A stretch of DNA of 64,000 bases. Source: Fomes fomentarius. Taxonomy: Eukaryota; Basidiomycota; Agaricomycetes; Polyporales; Polyporaceae. The stretch covers positions 310,001-374,000 of the forward strand of contig JABYQN010000006.1 of assembly GCA_022606135.1 (NCBI GenBank), written 5' to 3'. Below, piece by piece: positions 1-12,396 of this stretch (positions are counted from its first letter, which is position 1; each line of letters begins with the position of its first letter). A program made the position numbers and the translations under genes. Under the pieces are notes generated by a model. The model searched no databases. It worked only from the letters and a program-made list of their open reading frames with translations, and was not told where the DNA came from.

Positions 1-2
1 AA

Positions 3-2094
3 AAAGGCCGCAACGGGGAGGAGTCGCGACGCGTGAGATGGGCTTCCCTCGAGCTCTCTATGGAGTGCAAGCTCGACGCCGTCTCCCAAGATCCTTTTGA
101 CGAGACACTTCCTGACAACGAGCCCGTGAGCATTGAGCGGAGGGCCGTTCTCGGACAGATTCTCTCCTACGCTGAACTGGTCTTCAAATACCAACAGCGT
201 ACATGCCACTACATGGTCCTTTTCTTCTCCACCTCTGCACGCATCATCCGCTTCGACCGCTCTGGGATCGTCGCCACGGAGAAGATGCCGTATAGTACTC
301 ATGGTCAAGAGCTCAGCACCTTTCTGGTTCGCTACGCCCGTCTCGGCCTAACAAACAAAGGTCACGACCCCACCGCCGTGCGCATTCTCCCTGAAGACCA
401 GCTTTATAAAGATGCCCTTGCCCACGCTCAAGCTGTCATGGTGGAGCATCCTGACGACTATGCGGCCAAAGCATTCCATGATACTCTCGTCAACCCCGAG
501 GTGTCGTGGAAGATGAAGGTGTACGACGAAGCTACGGACGAATATCATTGGTTCTTAGTTGGCAAGCCTCACTTCGACGCCGGAGGTGTCGCCGGGCGCG
601 CAACGCGAGGCTACATCGCCCTTCCTCTGACGAAGGACGACCGTGGGGGATTCGAAGTCAACAAAGCGTCCTCCGACTTCGTTTACCTGAAGGACGCTTG
701 GCGCATCGATCACGTCAGCTTGGAGAAGGAGGGGTCCGTTCTAGAGAAGCTCAACAAGGCCAAGGTTCAGTATGTTCCGACTATTCTATGTCACGGCGAT
801 ATTCCTGGCCAGCACACCTTGTCTCACGAGAAATGGTCGACTTGTGTCGCCGAAGAACCCAAGGACGGATGCCCCCTCAAGGCGCATTGCCACTACCGGA
901 TGGTTGTCAAGGAAGTCGGCAAACCTTTGGCTGAATTCACCACTGGGTTGGAGTTACTCATGGCTGTGTATTGTTGCATAACAGGTAAGTTCGCATCCTC
1001 TTCCCCCGAAATTGCATGCAACTGATTGTATGTTAGCGCACGAGGAAGCTTGCAAAGTTGGATATATCCACCGGGATGTCAGCGCTGGTAACATCCTTCT
1101 CATCAATATCGACGGGGGCTGGTTTGGAATGTTGAACGACTGGGAGCTTGCCAAGCGGTATCCGGAGGATCAGTCCCACGTTGGACAACAACTCGACCGA
1201 ACAGTGAGTGCTCCTCTGTCCATCGAGCGTGGCTATCGCTGATTTAAAAGCAACATCTAGGGTACCTGGCAGTATATGTCTGTACACGCGCTCATGAATC
1301 ACGCCAGGGTGATCACCATCGCCGATGACCTGGAGTCTCTCCTGCACGTGACCATCCACTTCGCTATTCGCTTCCTACCGCACAACTGCGCAGACGAAGC
1401 AGTCGGGAACCTCCTCTATTACTATTTCGACGACTATATGGAAGGTACGCTAGGACAGAGCTGTGGACTCACCAAGTTCTTGGCCATGAAAACGGGGAAG
1501 ATCTACTTGACCGTCGTTCAGGGCAACAATGGGCGGGCCTCCATCGACGAGCAAGGACCGACGCTCAAGTTCTATGCCCCTTCCTTGCCCGATGAACCAC
1601 GCGCTACTCACCCTATCAATGCGGTCATCTCGACGCTCCTGTCATGGTTCCAGGCGCACTATGCCAGAGACGATAAAGAGACAGAGGATCACGCCATGTC
1701 CAATAGACACAACACGAAGCAACCGGAATCCGTCACCAATGCGCTCAAGCATCTCCTGCAGAAGAGGAATGAGTCGGACCAGCCACTTCCCCCACCTGCA
1801 CTCCCCGTCGAAACGGGCCAGTCTACCCAGAGTTCCTCATTGAGTAAGGAGGACGGTGCCAAGTCGGAATTAGTCCTGACTCATGCAGCAATGAGCGAAC
1901 TCATCTTGAGGAGCATGGCCGAATCGAAGTGGCCAGCCGACGACAAGCGGCCAGACAAGCGGCCGAAACTCAAGTACAAGCCCGTTGCCGTCAAAGAACC
2001 CGCTTCCGCTACTTCTGCTCAGACGAACTCAAAGAAGCGGCCGCGCGACGTCGCCGACACGTCCAAGGCGAAACGGGCTCGTAGTGGCTTGTGA
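3..2094 (+). CDS. Fungal-type protein kinase (FunK1-like), 5' end outside window
   Basis: Three exons: up to 984, 1037-1203 and 1261-2094, giving about 660 residues in the window. The frame is open to the left edge with no ATG, so the true start lies upstream. The protein-kinase core is visible. A catalytic-loop motif HRDVSAGNILL spans the exon 2 region, followed by DWELAKR, the usual FunK1 replacement of DFG. An HGD-containing segment (about residues 260-265 of the visible part) and a W-x-S-x-E-L-S-M-E-C-K lead-in also fit the family. The C-terminus is basic and ends with nuclear-localisation-like KKRPRD and KAKRARS patches. FunK1 kinases are expanded in mushrooms and their substrates are mostly unknown. 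The gene converges on the minus-strand gene ending at 2872. Family assignment is firm; function is not known. Confidence 0.9.
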
Positions 2095-2871
2095 TCCGGC
2101 GACGCATATCGCCAGGGGAGCGGATAGAATTTCCCCTGTTCTTGTTATCTCTGCGCTTTAGTGTTTTCTTTTGCATCTCTTCGCCTCTTCGGAACACATT
2201 CACTCCAGTACTACGCCGCATGCACACACCTCTATCATTGAGTTTCTTCAATTGACTTGTCTCATATTCGTGTTTTGGTGTGCCCTATATACTGACAAGG
2301 ACAACAATAGAAGATCTTGTTCTGGTACGTGTCGTGAGATCCGATAGTACCATAGTGGGTACCTGTGCAGTCTCTCGCTGTCGATGTGTCCAGTTACGGC
2401 GACTCTACAGGTCTCGCCAGAGTTCAAGGTAGGAGGGCCAACGTGAACGCAAATTGGAGCTGCTCCACAGAGCAACTTGAAGCTGTTTGGACTGCAGAGA
2501 CTGTGTTGATAGCCCGTCTCGACCGGAGATTCGGAGAGACATAGTAGAACAAATATGTCCCAAGAAATGTCGCGTGTTGACCGTGCAAGTGTACACGCGC
2601 CCGCAAATTGAGAGAGAGGCCCTTAAGCTTCATAACGAGTGACAACAGAGAGTCTATGTTGTGTAGTTCCGACACGCTCAGCTTCGCTCCAGGTTACTAC
2701 CACTGTGGCCTCACTCTATGATAATTGTTGGTTCGAATCTCAGTCCCGCCTAAGGCAGGACCAGACACCGCGTTTTGCCAGATCAGAGTATCCCATCTAG
2801 CTTGTTGCAGAATATTGACATACAACAAGCGAGAGGAAAAGCAGTGCGACGTATGCACGTACCATTCGGAG
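2095..2871. other. Intergenic, between two converging genes
   Basis: This stretch of 777 nt should hold the 3' untranslated regions of the kinase gene and of the minus-strand gene ending at 2872. Only short unconvincing reading frames are present on both strands. A GGTTCGAATC string near 2730 resembles a tRNA B box but has no matching stems. I see no repeat or gene here. Confidence 0.6.
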
Positions 2872-5800
2872 CTAGAGAGGAACGAGAGTAGCGGGAAATT
2901 TCTTCGAAAGCATACCGCGGTCATGCACCTCCACCGCCGAAGAGAGCTCCTGGCAAATCTCCTGATTCACCTTCACCCAGTCCTCCGTCCCGTGGATGAC
3001 GTGCCTTCCGACCGTAGCATACTCCGCTTCAAGGTCGACGAGTTGGTTGAAATGCGCCACGCTTTAGGGGCCGTTGTCAGAAGATGTCATATGAGCCACG
3101 AATATTCGTACCTGTCAGCGCGGATTGCGTGTAGATCGTCTGCAGCGCGGCGCAGGAGCTCGTCCCTCCCGACGCGGGCTTCGTGCCGAACAGCTTCAAA
3201 CTTGTTCTCAATGCTGCGCACGACAACCTGAAAGCGTTGCTGCGAGGTCAATTCATATATTCGAATCAAGACATATTGAAGCGGACCTGGTGAATTTCGT
3301 CCAACACTTCCACAATGCGTTGCATCCCAGGGTCACTATGATACACAGGCCCCTCTTTCAACGCTGTTCCTCTGGACTCTGCTGCGATCTCCTGCTTGCG
3401 GCGCGTGAGCTGCTTGGATGCGGTGGCGACACCTGAAGGGGCCACATCAGTTGTCGAAATCAAAGCTCGAAACATTGTCTACCCACCTGGTTTGGGCATA
3501 AGTTGAGGCACGTGCGAAACCCCGTCATGCCGCCCATCGTCGTCTTGGGTGGATTCCGATACGGATCTGACAACTTGAGGCTGGACGCGCTCTCGTGTTT
3601 TGGGGATATATTCTCGAGCTTGAGCTGCATTGGACTCGTCATCGGCGCTCTGAGCATCTTTGACCTCTTGGATAGAGGGGGCAGGAGGCAGAGCGGGAGG
3701 CGGCCGACGCGCAAGCCTAGGACTAGTTCTTCGTTTCACGGGCTTCGAAGGAGAATCGACAGTGAGATCGATTGTTTCGACTTCTGTTTTCACAACGGGT
3801 GCCAGAAATTTGACGGCGATAGGTGCAGGTTTGGCCACGGCGGGAGGAACGGCCTTCACGACCTGAGGGAAAGTGACTATAAGTGTACGTTCCTTGATTA
3901 TGCGAGAAGACATACTGGAGAGCGCGACGATGAGGATTCAGGCGGAGGGCCGAGCTTACGCTGCAACTTGAGTGAGCTGATTCACTCGTCCAGGGAGTAG
4001 AAGGGACGGATCACCTGAACGCTTGCAGGCTTGATCTTCTTAGTGACAGACGTCCGCGCCTTCGACAGAGGAGGCGTAGGTCGAACAGCCTGTGGTTTGT
4101 CTAGTTCTGGAGTTGGTGGCTGCACAAGGGTGACGTCTCCGATGATAGTATCGGCGGATTCATCATCGACGGGTACTACATCATCCGTAAACGCAATAGG
4201 TTGCATGGGCTCGGAGCTTGCGTTATCTTGCTGCTGTAATCTCTGATCCGCAACGGCGTCCCAGGGAGTCTGCTTGGACTTCTTTGACGAAGGGTTCGCC
4301 CGTGTCTTCGAGTCCCACGACGGTCAGATGAAACCATCGAAATTAGGGAATAGGCACACGCATACCTTACGAGCTGAAGCATCGCTCTTCGCTGGAGGCG
4401 TCATCTCCTTCGTCTTCGACGCGCGGGGGGCTTTCGATTTCTGAGGTGAGCAGAAAACGAGGAGGGGAACCTGCACATCCGGTGAGCTCAGAACCAGTAG
4501 CTGAGAATAATTGTACTTGCGTCAAGCTCGACGACAGGCTCCGTAGTGATTTTGTCGACGAACTCATGCTGAATACTTTGATCATTGTCGGTGCGCGCAT
4601 TCGTCTCAGTTTTCGCATTGTCGCCACCCTTTTCGCGCTTCGCAGCAGCAGTCGCAAGTCGTCTTGAGATCCTTGCTGGAGCGCCCGGTTCGCTGGATGG
4701 GACCTCCGCCTCTACTGCTACCTTCTCCGCCGGCCTCGCGCCGTCTGAGGTCTTGACCTTGACCTTGTCTTTCGCTGCGCCGGCACCCGCTCTACGAGGA
4801 CGGGGAGGGAGCCGACGCGATGGTGGTGCAGGGGGCTCATCATCCTTATCGTCATCTTGCTTCGCCTTCTCAGTCGCAATGGTCGCATTCTCGGGTTGCT
4901 TGGCCTTGTGCACCTTCTCAGTCTTCGTCTCTTTGTCCGACTTCTCCTTGTCTGGCTTCTCGATAGTCTTCGTTGACGCGTCCTTTGTCTTGTTGGTTGC
5001 GTCCCTAGTCTTCGCAGACGCCTTCTTCGCGGCAACTTCCTTCTTGTCGGTCTTGTCCACCTTCTCAAGCGGAGGGACAGGGTCTCCCTTGGCAGCTATC
5101 TTGACCTTCGTCGCTTTCTGTGTCTTCGTACCTTTCTCCTTCGTGATCTTCTTGCCGTCCCTGATTGGAGTAGGAGAGCCCATGGTAGCGAGAGCAGCAG
5201 AAGCTTTAGGAGGACTAGGCAAAGCGTCGTAGTCGATCAATCTCCCCTGTCCAATAGTCGGACTAGCGGCAGGCGACGAGGTTCTCCCCTTCTTCGCACG
5301 GTACTTTCTGAGTGGACGGGCGGCCGGCCGCGAACGCCCATCTGTGAGCTTCGGCTTAACGTCAACCTGCTCTGGAGGGCCAACGGAAGAAGTACGAGCA
5401 CGCTTAGTCGGCCGAGGTGAAATAGTAGCATCGTCGACTAGAGGAGCAGCAGCAAGGATGTCCTCGTCGTCAGGTTTTTCTGCAAGAGCTTTGCGCTTGA
5501 TTGGCTTGCCCGTCGTGGTCTTCTGTTCGACAGCCTCGTTCTTCTTGCGAAGCCCTGCCTTGACAGACTTGGCACCAGGGGTTGGTGAGCTCGACGGAGG
5601 CGCTATAGGAGATGCAATATTCAATATCGGGGTACGATCTCGCATACAATGTTCTCACCTAAGTCACGAAAGATGTCGTTGGTCTTTGCCATAGTAGACT
5701 TGATAGGCAGATGTGTACGAACATGAGGAGGCGAAGGCTTTAAAAGAGCATCGTTGTCGGCAGCACCGGGCAACAACGGTTTATTGACCATAGCGCTTTT

Positions 5801-8360
5801 CAGGATAGCCCTTGGAGCAACAGGAGGAGATGACAGCGCAGCGTTGAAGTTTGGAGCAGGAATTTCAACGTCGGAGAAGCGCAAAACTTTCTCGTTACCA
5901 GAGCGTAATTCAGTGGCCGTATCGCTGTGTACGTTTCCCGCTTGTTGCGAAGGTGGAGTAGAGGGAGCATCAAGCGCTGCCAGAGAAGTCGCAGACACAA
6001 GGGGAACAAAAGGCAGAGAAGGTGCAGGATCTTCAATGTCCTCGAGGGTTACTTCGCGTATCATCGTTCTTGTCACAGATCGAAGCTGTTGGGGTGTGGG
6101 AGCTGTAAGCGAGTCATCTTCCGAATCCAGGACGACGTTGCCGAAGCGGCCACGAATCAGACGAGCAGCAGACTTCCCAGTTGAGGCAGGCGCAAAGGAG
6201 AGTCGTCCACGGATTAAGCTGGCAGTGGAAGTTACAGTGGAAGTCCGCCTGAGCATACGGGATTTATCTGTGGGGCTGTCGGGTTCAGATATGTCGGAGA
6301 GGTCATCTTGCTCAGTGCCAAACGCTGTGTCGCGTATGACTTGACTACGAGTTCGACCTTCGATCTTAGCCGCGACCTTGCCGCTCGCCTGCTGGGACGG
6401 CTCGCCAGAAGTAATGCACCCCTGTTGCTGTCCCGATCGAGTGGCAGGAAACGCGTTGATAGGTTGAGTAACAAGTTCCACAGCGTCAATGAAGCCGTCA
6501 GAGTCGCCGTCACACTCGATGTCGTCGCTTGGTTCGTCAGTACGGTAGACTGCGAGAAGCTGGTCAGACAAGAATTACGCGTAGATAGGTAATGACATAG
6601 CTACACACATTGGGAAACGTTCTCAATGCGCTCGAGGTCTTTCAGACGTTGGTTCTTACTCGTTGAGAGGCTGGTGACTTACCTCGCTCTGGCTCAGTGA
6701 CTCTACTATCCTTCCCGTGCTGTCAAGTTCGAGTTTCGCGGGTTCTACTGCGAGAGAAAGCTTCGGCACTGATGGGCAACGAATGTCTGCGCATACGAGA
6801 TTGCCCTGCAAACGATTACTAAGCACGTCTTCGAGCAGCTAACAGATGAGTCACACCAAATTTCTGCTCTCAAGCGCCTTCGTGAGGTTGGTTAGATCTT
6901 GCGCGTCGATGTCAAACGTCGCAGCAGGTATGCCATCGTTATGCTTATTCTCTGCCTTCGGCTGGATGATGTTCTTTCCGAGCCTGGGAGACAAGCGTAT
7001 ACTGATTGCGACTTGAGCCACGTCGCCAGAGGACCGAGTCAAGCTTATCCGGTTGATAGTGGAGTATGCAACCTCTAGTGTCTCGTACAGGTCCTCCTAT
7101 GACTTGGAATCAGGTCTACTATATTTGACGACAGAAACAGCCACGCACCTCGAGCAGAACGTTGGCGAGGAAGGCCTTGTCATCAGCATATATGCGATCA
7201 GACGGATATGAATCCCCATATACAAAGACTTGTTTGACGGTGAAAGGTTGTGGACTGATTGAATCATGTTGAGAGTGCCCTTTCGCATGCCAGAAATGCA
7301 CTTACTAGGCGATACTTCCGCTGGCCAACACGTCGATCATCTTGGCTGAAGTCGCTTCCCAATCACTCGTGGGTACGTTCTCCAGTATATGCGCTATCTC
7401 ATCTCCAATAGCAGCTGCTTCGGGCGATGCGGTGTTTTTGAAGACAGAATGAATAAAAGCGGTCCGCCGTGTGCGACCAGCAAGAGAGTTATTCGTGGAT
7501 GGCAGTATACGGGCGAAAAGGTTGAGTAGTCCTTCAAGCGCAAGATAATCTAGAAACTCTTCAGTTTGGACACGGATGGTGTCCGTCAAGGCGCGCACCT
7601 CTCGTCCTCCAAATACAGGATCCCAGCCGTTCTCCACCCAGAACCTTCGCGTCCCGCAATTTATTCTGATTTGCTGGATGAGACGTTGCAGCGTCAATCA
7701 AGATATTGTAGGCCTAGTGTTTGGCGCATTTATTGAGCATGGCGCGACGCGAACGCCGAGAGAACATTTGCCGCACCGTGCACCTCAAGTCTACACCTGT
7801 CCTTGGGGCAGAAAGGGAGAAGCACACATCGCACAATATGGGAAACAGAGTGTCGCCAACAACGTCCTTGGCCTCCTTGGTCTTGGCAATGTCAAGGAAG
7901 TCCTACTCGCCCGATATATCGGTATCCGTACGCGATCGCACGCAAGCATGAAGTAGCCTCACCAATACGCCTGACAGAAGCGCATACAGCACTGACTCCC
8001 ACAGCTCCTTTTGATCTCCCGGCGTTCCACCAAGGGCTGACAAAATACGATTGTGGTAAACCGATTCGAAGATCGCAGCTGCTAGTTGCAGCGTCGAGGT
8101 TGGGACACCGATGTAGAGCACTCCGAGGGATTCGCGTAAGAAACTAGAAAGCTTCTGGCTAATTTGCTGAGATATGGTAGAGAGCCTCTGTATATTACGT
8201 TCGTCAGCATGCACACGCATATAACGACCCAATGTCTTACCAGCAACACAAGATGAGTTGAGACATGGCCCGCCGCGTCGCTCAGCCGCTTCCTTTCCTT
8301 CGCTTTCACCTTTGCAATCGCACTGTTCAACGTCTTGAGCGCGCTGTCCACACCGTCCAT
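2872..8360 (-). CDS. Large protein with Red1/SYCP2-like layout (candidate meiotic axis core protein)
   Basis: Supported exons: 8360-8241, 8187-7963, from 7881 (junctions unresolved to about 7600), to 7306, 7254-7149, 7096-6857, 6805-6683, 6559-5659, 5602-4517, about 4440-4366 (unresolved), to 4015, 3960-3916, 3862-3487, 3432-3287, 3227-3112, 3061-2872. The N-terminal ~350 residues are helical and armadillo-like, with a LIDAATSHPANQNKLRD segment. A beta-rich part follows (FTVKQVFVYGD...), which could be a PH/Spt16M-like fold. Then come roughly 700 disordered residues, very K/T/E-rich at 5100-4700, with a SUMO-interaction-like motif IDLTVDSP near 3790. The last ~170 residues are predicted coiled coil (VVVRSIENKFEAVRHEARV onward). 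This order matches Red1, SYCP2 and ASY3, which build meiotic chromosome axes, but sequence similarity in that group is minimal. The identity is inference from architecture; that it is a real, spliced gene is well supported. Confidence 0.65.
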
Positions 8361-8566
8361 CGTCGAAAGAAGAGGAAAGAAGGAGAATGCAGAACTCAAG
8401 ATGATGGTCAAAGCAAAAGTGGAGAGCGCGTACGACCCTGAGCGCGTCTCTGTCGCGTCGCGCCAACCCCGTGACATGACCCAAGCAAAGACAAACAAAA
8501 GGCGTGGACAACGTTGGGGACCGCGGTAGATCACAACTCGTCCTTCTACCACCACCATCGACTTAC
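8361..8566. promoter_or_regulatory. Short divergent promoter shared by the axis-like gene and RNA14
   Basis: Only 206 nt separate the two start codons (8360 minus, 8567 plus), so both promoters must lie here or inside the genes. No clear TATA element is visible, which is common for housekeeping fungal promoters. Confidence 0.6.
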
Positions 8567-11500
8567 ATGTCTGAATCTCATCCCCCCGAACCCATGGTTG
8601 AAGATCCCCCGCAGAATGGTCAGAGTGAAGGCAACCCAATCTCGGCAGATATCTTGAACACTCTTCGAATGCTGCAAGAGTCTCAGGCTACACCTGCACC
8701 CCCGCCTTCCGAGACAGCAACTATTCCAACTGTACCAGCAACACCGACACAGCCAAGCAGTCAAGAGTCACAGAACAATGTCCCAATGCAAGATCATACC
8801 CCTCCCCCACAGTCAGAATGGGATCAGCTGCGTGCGCAATTGCGTGAAAAACCCGTCGATGCTGACAGTTGGCTGAGACTCGTTGAACTCGCGGAGGGCT
8901 CGAACGACATTGAGAAGATCAAGGACACTTACGAGGGCATACTCGAGACGTACCCAAACACTGTCAGACTAACGTGTGCATTCCTTCTGCCGAGTTCGCT
9001 GTCTGACTGCTATTGTGTAGCCTTCTGTCCAAATCGCATACCTCCAGCATTTCCTCGATGATCCCTCTCAGTTCAGCTACGCCGAGCTATTATTCAAAAA
9101 GTTCTTGCTGAGGACAACACCTTCCGTAGAACTCCTCAAGTTCTACCTCACTTATATCAGGTACGGTGACCATGTGCTTCGTATTCTTTCGCCCATTCAC
9201 ATTACGACATGTAGGAGAATCACGACTGGCCCGAACGCACGTGAGGTCATTCGGAAATGCTATGACTTCGCTCTCGGTCACGCGAGTCAAGACAAGGACA
9301 GCTATGACATCTGGCAGGATTACATCAATTTCCTGAAGGCTGGAGAGGTACGCTTATTCTCATTCGTTTTCACTCGTTCCTGTGTGCGGCGAATCTCGCA
9401 ATGTGTCTCGACGGTCATAATAGGACCGAGAGTTTCCTTGAGAATTGAAGGCTTGCATCTCTTGCATACATGCGCTTCTGGGAAAAACATCAGGCGCTGC
9501 TGACGGCAGCCCGGAATATTCATTGTCGTTCCCGACAGTGTCATGTTGTGTACGGCTGTCATTACGATGGGCTCGGTTTTGTCGCTACAACCGCTGTACC
9601 ATTCTGTAGTTATTGTGTACTTATTGCATTCCCTTCGCCCACTTCCATCAGCGTGTGCCCGAGATCGCGTGATGAGTTGCGAGATTTGCCACTTATGTTC
9701 TTGGTTGGCTTTGATATGATCATTGTATACCACGCAGAGGAGAGCTAACGAGATGCGTCAGACCAATACGACCTGGGAGGAACAGCAGAAGATGGATGCT
9801 GTGCGACGTGCGTATCAGCAAGCCGTTCAGATTCCAATGGAGAACGTCAAGCGGCTTTGGGAAGACTACCAGGACTTTGAGAACAGCTTGAACAAGATAA
9901 CGGTGAGCAGTGTGGCGTCAGATTAGTCAATTCATGTGTTGATTCGGCCGTCATGGACATTGTAGGCGAAGAAATTCATTTCGGACTTGCAAGTGAACCA
10001 CATGCAGGCACGTACCGTCTTCAACCAGCTGCAAGAGCACTTGTCGGTCCTGTTCCCTCCCGTTTCCCAGAGAGGCAGCCGTCCTGCAATCGCGCTGCCC
10101 CGCCCGCCGACCTTCAATCAGGGTGACAAGGCTCTCATTGCACGCTGGCGACAGTACCTCAAGTGGGAGGAGGGCAACCCATTGGAGATCGAGGAGAGCA
10201 ACCGCGGCACGTTCATCCAGCGCGTGCAGGGTGTGTATAAGAAGGCTGTCGTGCGAATGCGGTTTTACTCGGAAATCTGGTACGTCTTTCACGCGGAGTG
10301 ACTATGACAACGGACATCTATGAATTTACGGTGTTCGCAGGTATATGGCGTATGCGTGGACGAACAGCATCGGTAAGACTGAGGAAGCACTAGGGTTGCT
10401 AAAGGCTGGCATCGAGGCGAACCCGGCCAGGTGAGGTTGCTTCGTGGACGATGTCACTTTCTCGTGCTTACAACAACGACAGCTTTGTGTTGAACTTCGC
10501 CTATGCTGAGGCTCTAGAACTGCAAGGTAACTTTGCAGAGGTACACGCAGTGTATGAGAAGTTCCTTGGCATTCTCCGCAAGGACCTAGAAGCGATCGAG
10601 GCCAGGATCAACGCTGCAAACTCGTCCAGTAGTACAAATGGCTCCCAACAGAGAGACAGCCAAGCGATGGATGTGACTCCTCAGCCAGGAACGCATTCGC
10701 AGCATTCGTCATTCAACACGCAAGCGTCAGATGATAGGCCTCCGAAGAACAAGGAATTGACTGACAAGCGCACTGATTACGGAATTGCGTGGATCATGTA
10801 CATCCGGTTTGCGAGACGTGCTGAGGGTCTGAGATCCGCTCGCAATGTTTTCGGTAAAGCGCGACGAGATCGCCTGACACCTTGGGAGGTCCATGAATCG
10901 GAAGGTACGTCGATCGCTGACAATGAAGTTCGCATGCTAACGTTGGCACGACGGATCCTATTAGCGCTCATGGAGTACCATTGTGGCAATAAGGACGTGC
11001 AAGTAGCCAGCAGAATCTTCGAAAAGGGTATGGAACAGTTCGGTGACGAGGTCGAATATGTGCTCCGTTACCTAGGCTTCCTCATCTCCATCAACGATGA
11101 GAACAGTGAGTGCTATTCGTTCTTCGTCATCCAGTAGCTGGCTGACTTTTACCTCCGTGTAGATGCGAGAGCTCTGTTCGAACGAGTGATCGGTACTTTC
11201 CCGTCAGACAAGGCTCGCTCGTTGTGGGAGCGTTGGGCTCGTTATGAGTACCAGTATGGCGACCTCGCGACAGCACAGAAACTTGAGAAACGCATGGCAG
11301 AAGTCTACCCGAATGGCGCGTCTTTCTATTCCTCTCTCTCCTGAACATGACACTTACCAATACCTACAGATCCTCCAATCAAGCGCTTTGCAGAGAGACA
11401 CAAGTACATGAACATCGACTCTATCGCAACGCGTGATCTCGGCTTTGTGCTCAATTCGCGCAGCGCTGCCGCGCGTGCAAACGGCAACAGCAGCAGCAGC

Positions 11501-12162
11501 AGCAGCGGGCTCCTCGGCCGCACAGAGACACTGCAGTCCATCGTGTCAGAATCAGCGAAGACCTCGTCCCAGACCCAGAGTTCGTCCTCCAAGCGGGCGT
11601 CATCGCCTGACCACCGTAGGCGTGATGAGAGCCGCGATTATCCGTCGAAGCGTGCTAGGCCGGGCAGCCCGAGCAGGGGTCGCGACCGCGATAGGTGGGA
11701 TGGATCTTCGCATAGACGCCATGGATCTCCTGCGTGGGACCAGAGAGAGCGCGAGCGTGATGGGCCGCCGTCGACATCGAGAAGATTCAAGGACGAGAGG
11801 GAAGAGAAAGGCGTACAATTACCTGTGGTTATCTCAGAGTTCATCGGCACACTCCCGGCTGCGAACACGTTTGATGGTGAGTGACATGCGTCCTGGACTC
11901 GTACGAATAGCGTGTTAACGGCCGGTTTTCCAGGACCCGTCTTCCGCACCGACGATCTCATGCAACTGTTCCGTACTGCTGTGATTCCCTCCATTTCTTC
12001 AGCTCGAGCCCGCTCTCCACCTCCCGCTCCTCGCCCTGGTATGTGGACGACTCTTGGCCATGGCGTACGTCACTGATTCCGGTCTACGTAGGTGGTGGAA
12101 GACCTCCGCCCGACTACGGACCCTACCAAGGTCCTAACAGTGGGCGTCGAGGGCGTTGGTAG
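8567..12162 (+). CDS. RNA14: mRNA 3'-end processing protein RNA14 (CstF-77 homologue)
   Basis: Eleven exons: 8567-8962, 9021-9160, 9215-9347, 9738-9902, 9966-10279, 10341-10430, 10483-11105, 11163-11315, 11370-11876, 11934-12038, 12092-12162, giving 898 residues in continuous phase. RNA14 is a subunit of cleavage factor IA, which couples pre-mRNA cleavage to polyadenylation in the nucleus. A disordered S/T/P/Q-rich N-terminus of about 95 residues leads into HAT (half-a-TPR) repeats covering most of the protein, for example [18 protein letters not shown] and [20 protein letters not shown]. The conserved Suf-domain end [17 protein letters not shown] is formed across the exon 8/9 junction. That intron appears to start with GC, not GT. 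The C-terminus is R/D/S-rich with GRRGRW at the end. Intron 3 is unusually long (390 nt). Confidence 0.95.
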
Positions 12163-12396
12163 TCGCACTCATACTCTCGTAGTGTAGAATCCCTCTGTAG
12201 TTCGTCGCTTGTCGTAACAAAATCTTGTCTTCCCCTAACAGTTATGCGTACACAATGTCATGCCCTGCCTGCGACGACTTTTAGCCTGAGCGTTCTCTTG
12301 TAGTCATCCATCATCGGAGTTTGAACCGTGACTGACTTGGGCAGCAGCCTTCCTTTACTCAAAGATACTGTTCTTTCTACGATCATCTATGCGACA

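Noticed and set aside
2725..2755. tRNA-like B box (GGTTCGAATC)
   Set aside because: No T stem, acceptor stem or anticodon arm can be paired around it.
4585..5232. Plus-strand 215-codon frame inside the axis-like gene
   Set aside because: It is the complement of the K/E/T-rich disordered exon; the low-complexity F/S/V composition is an artefact.
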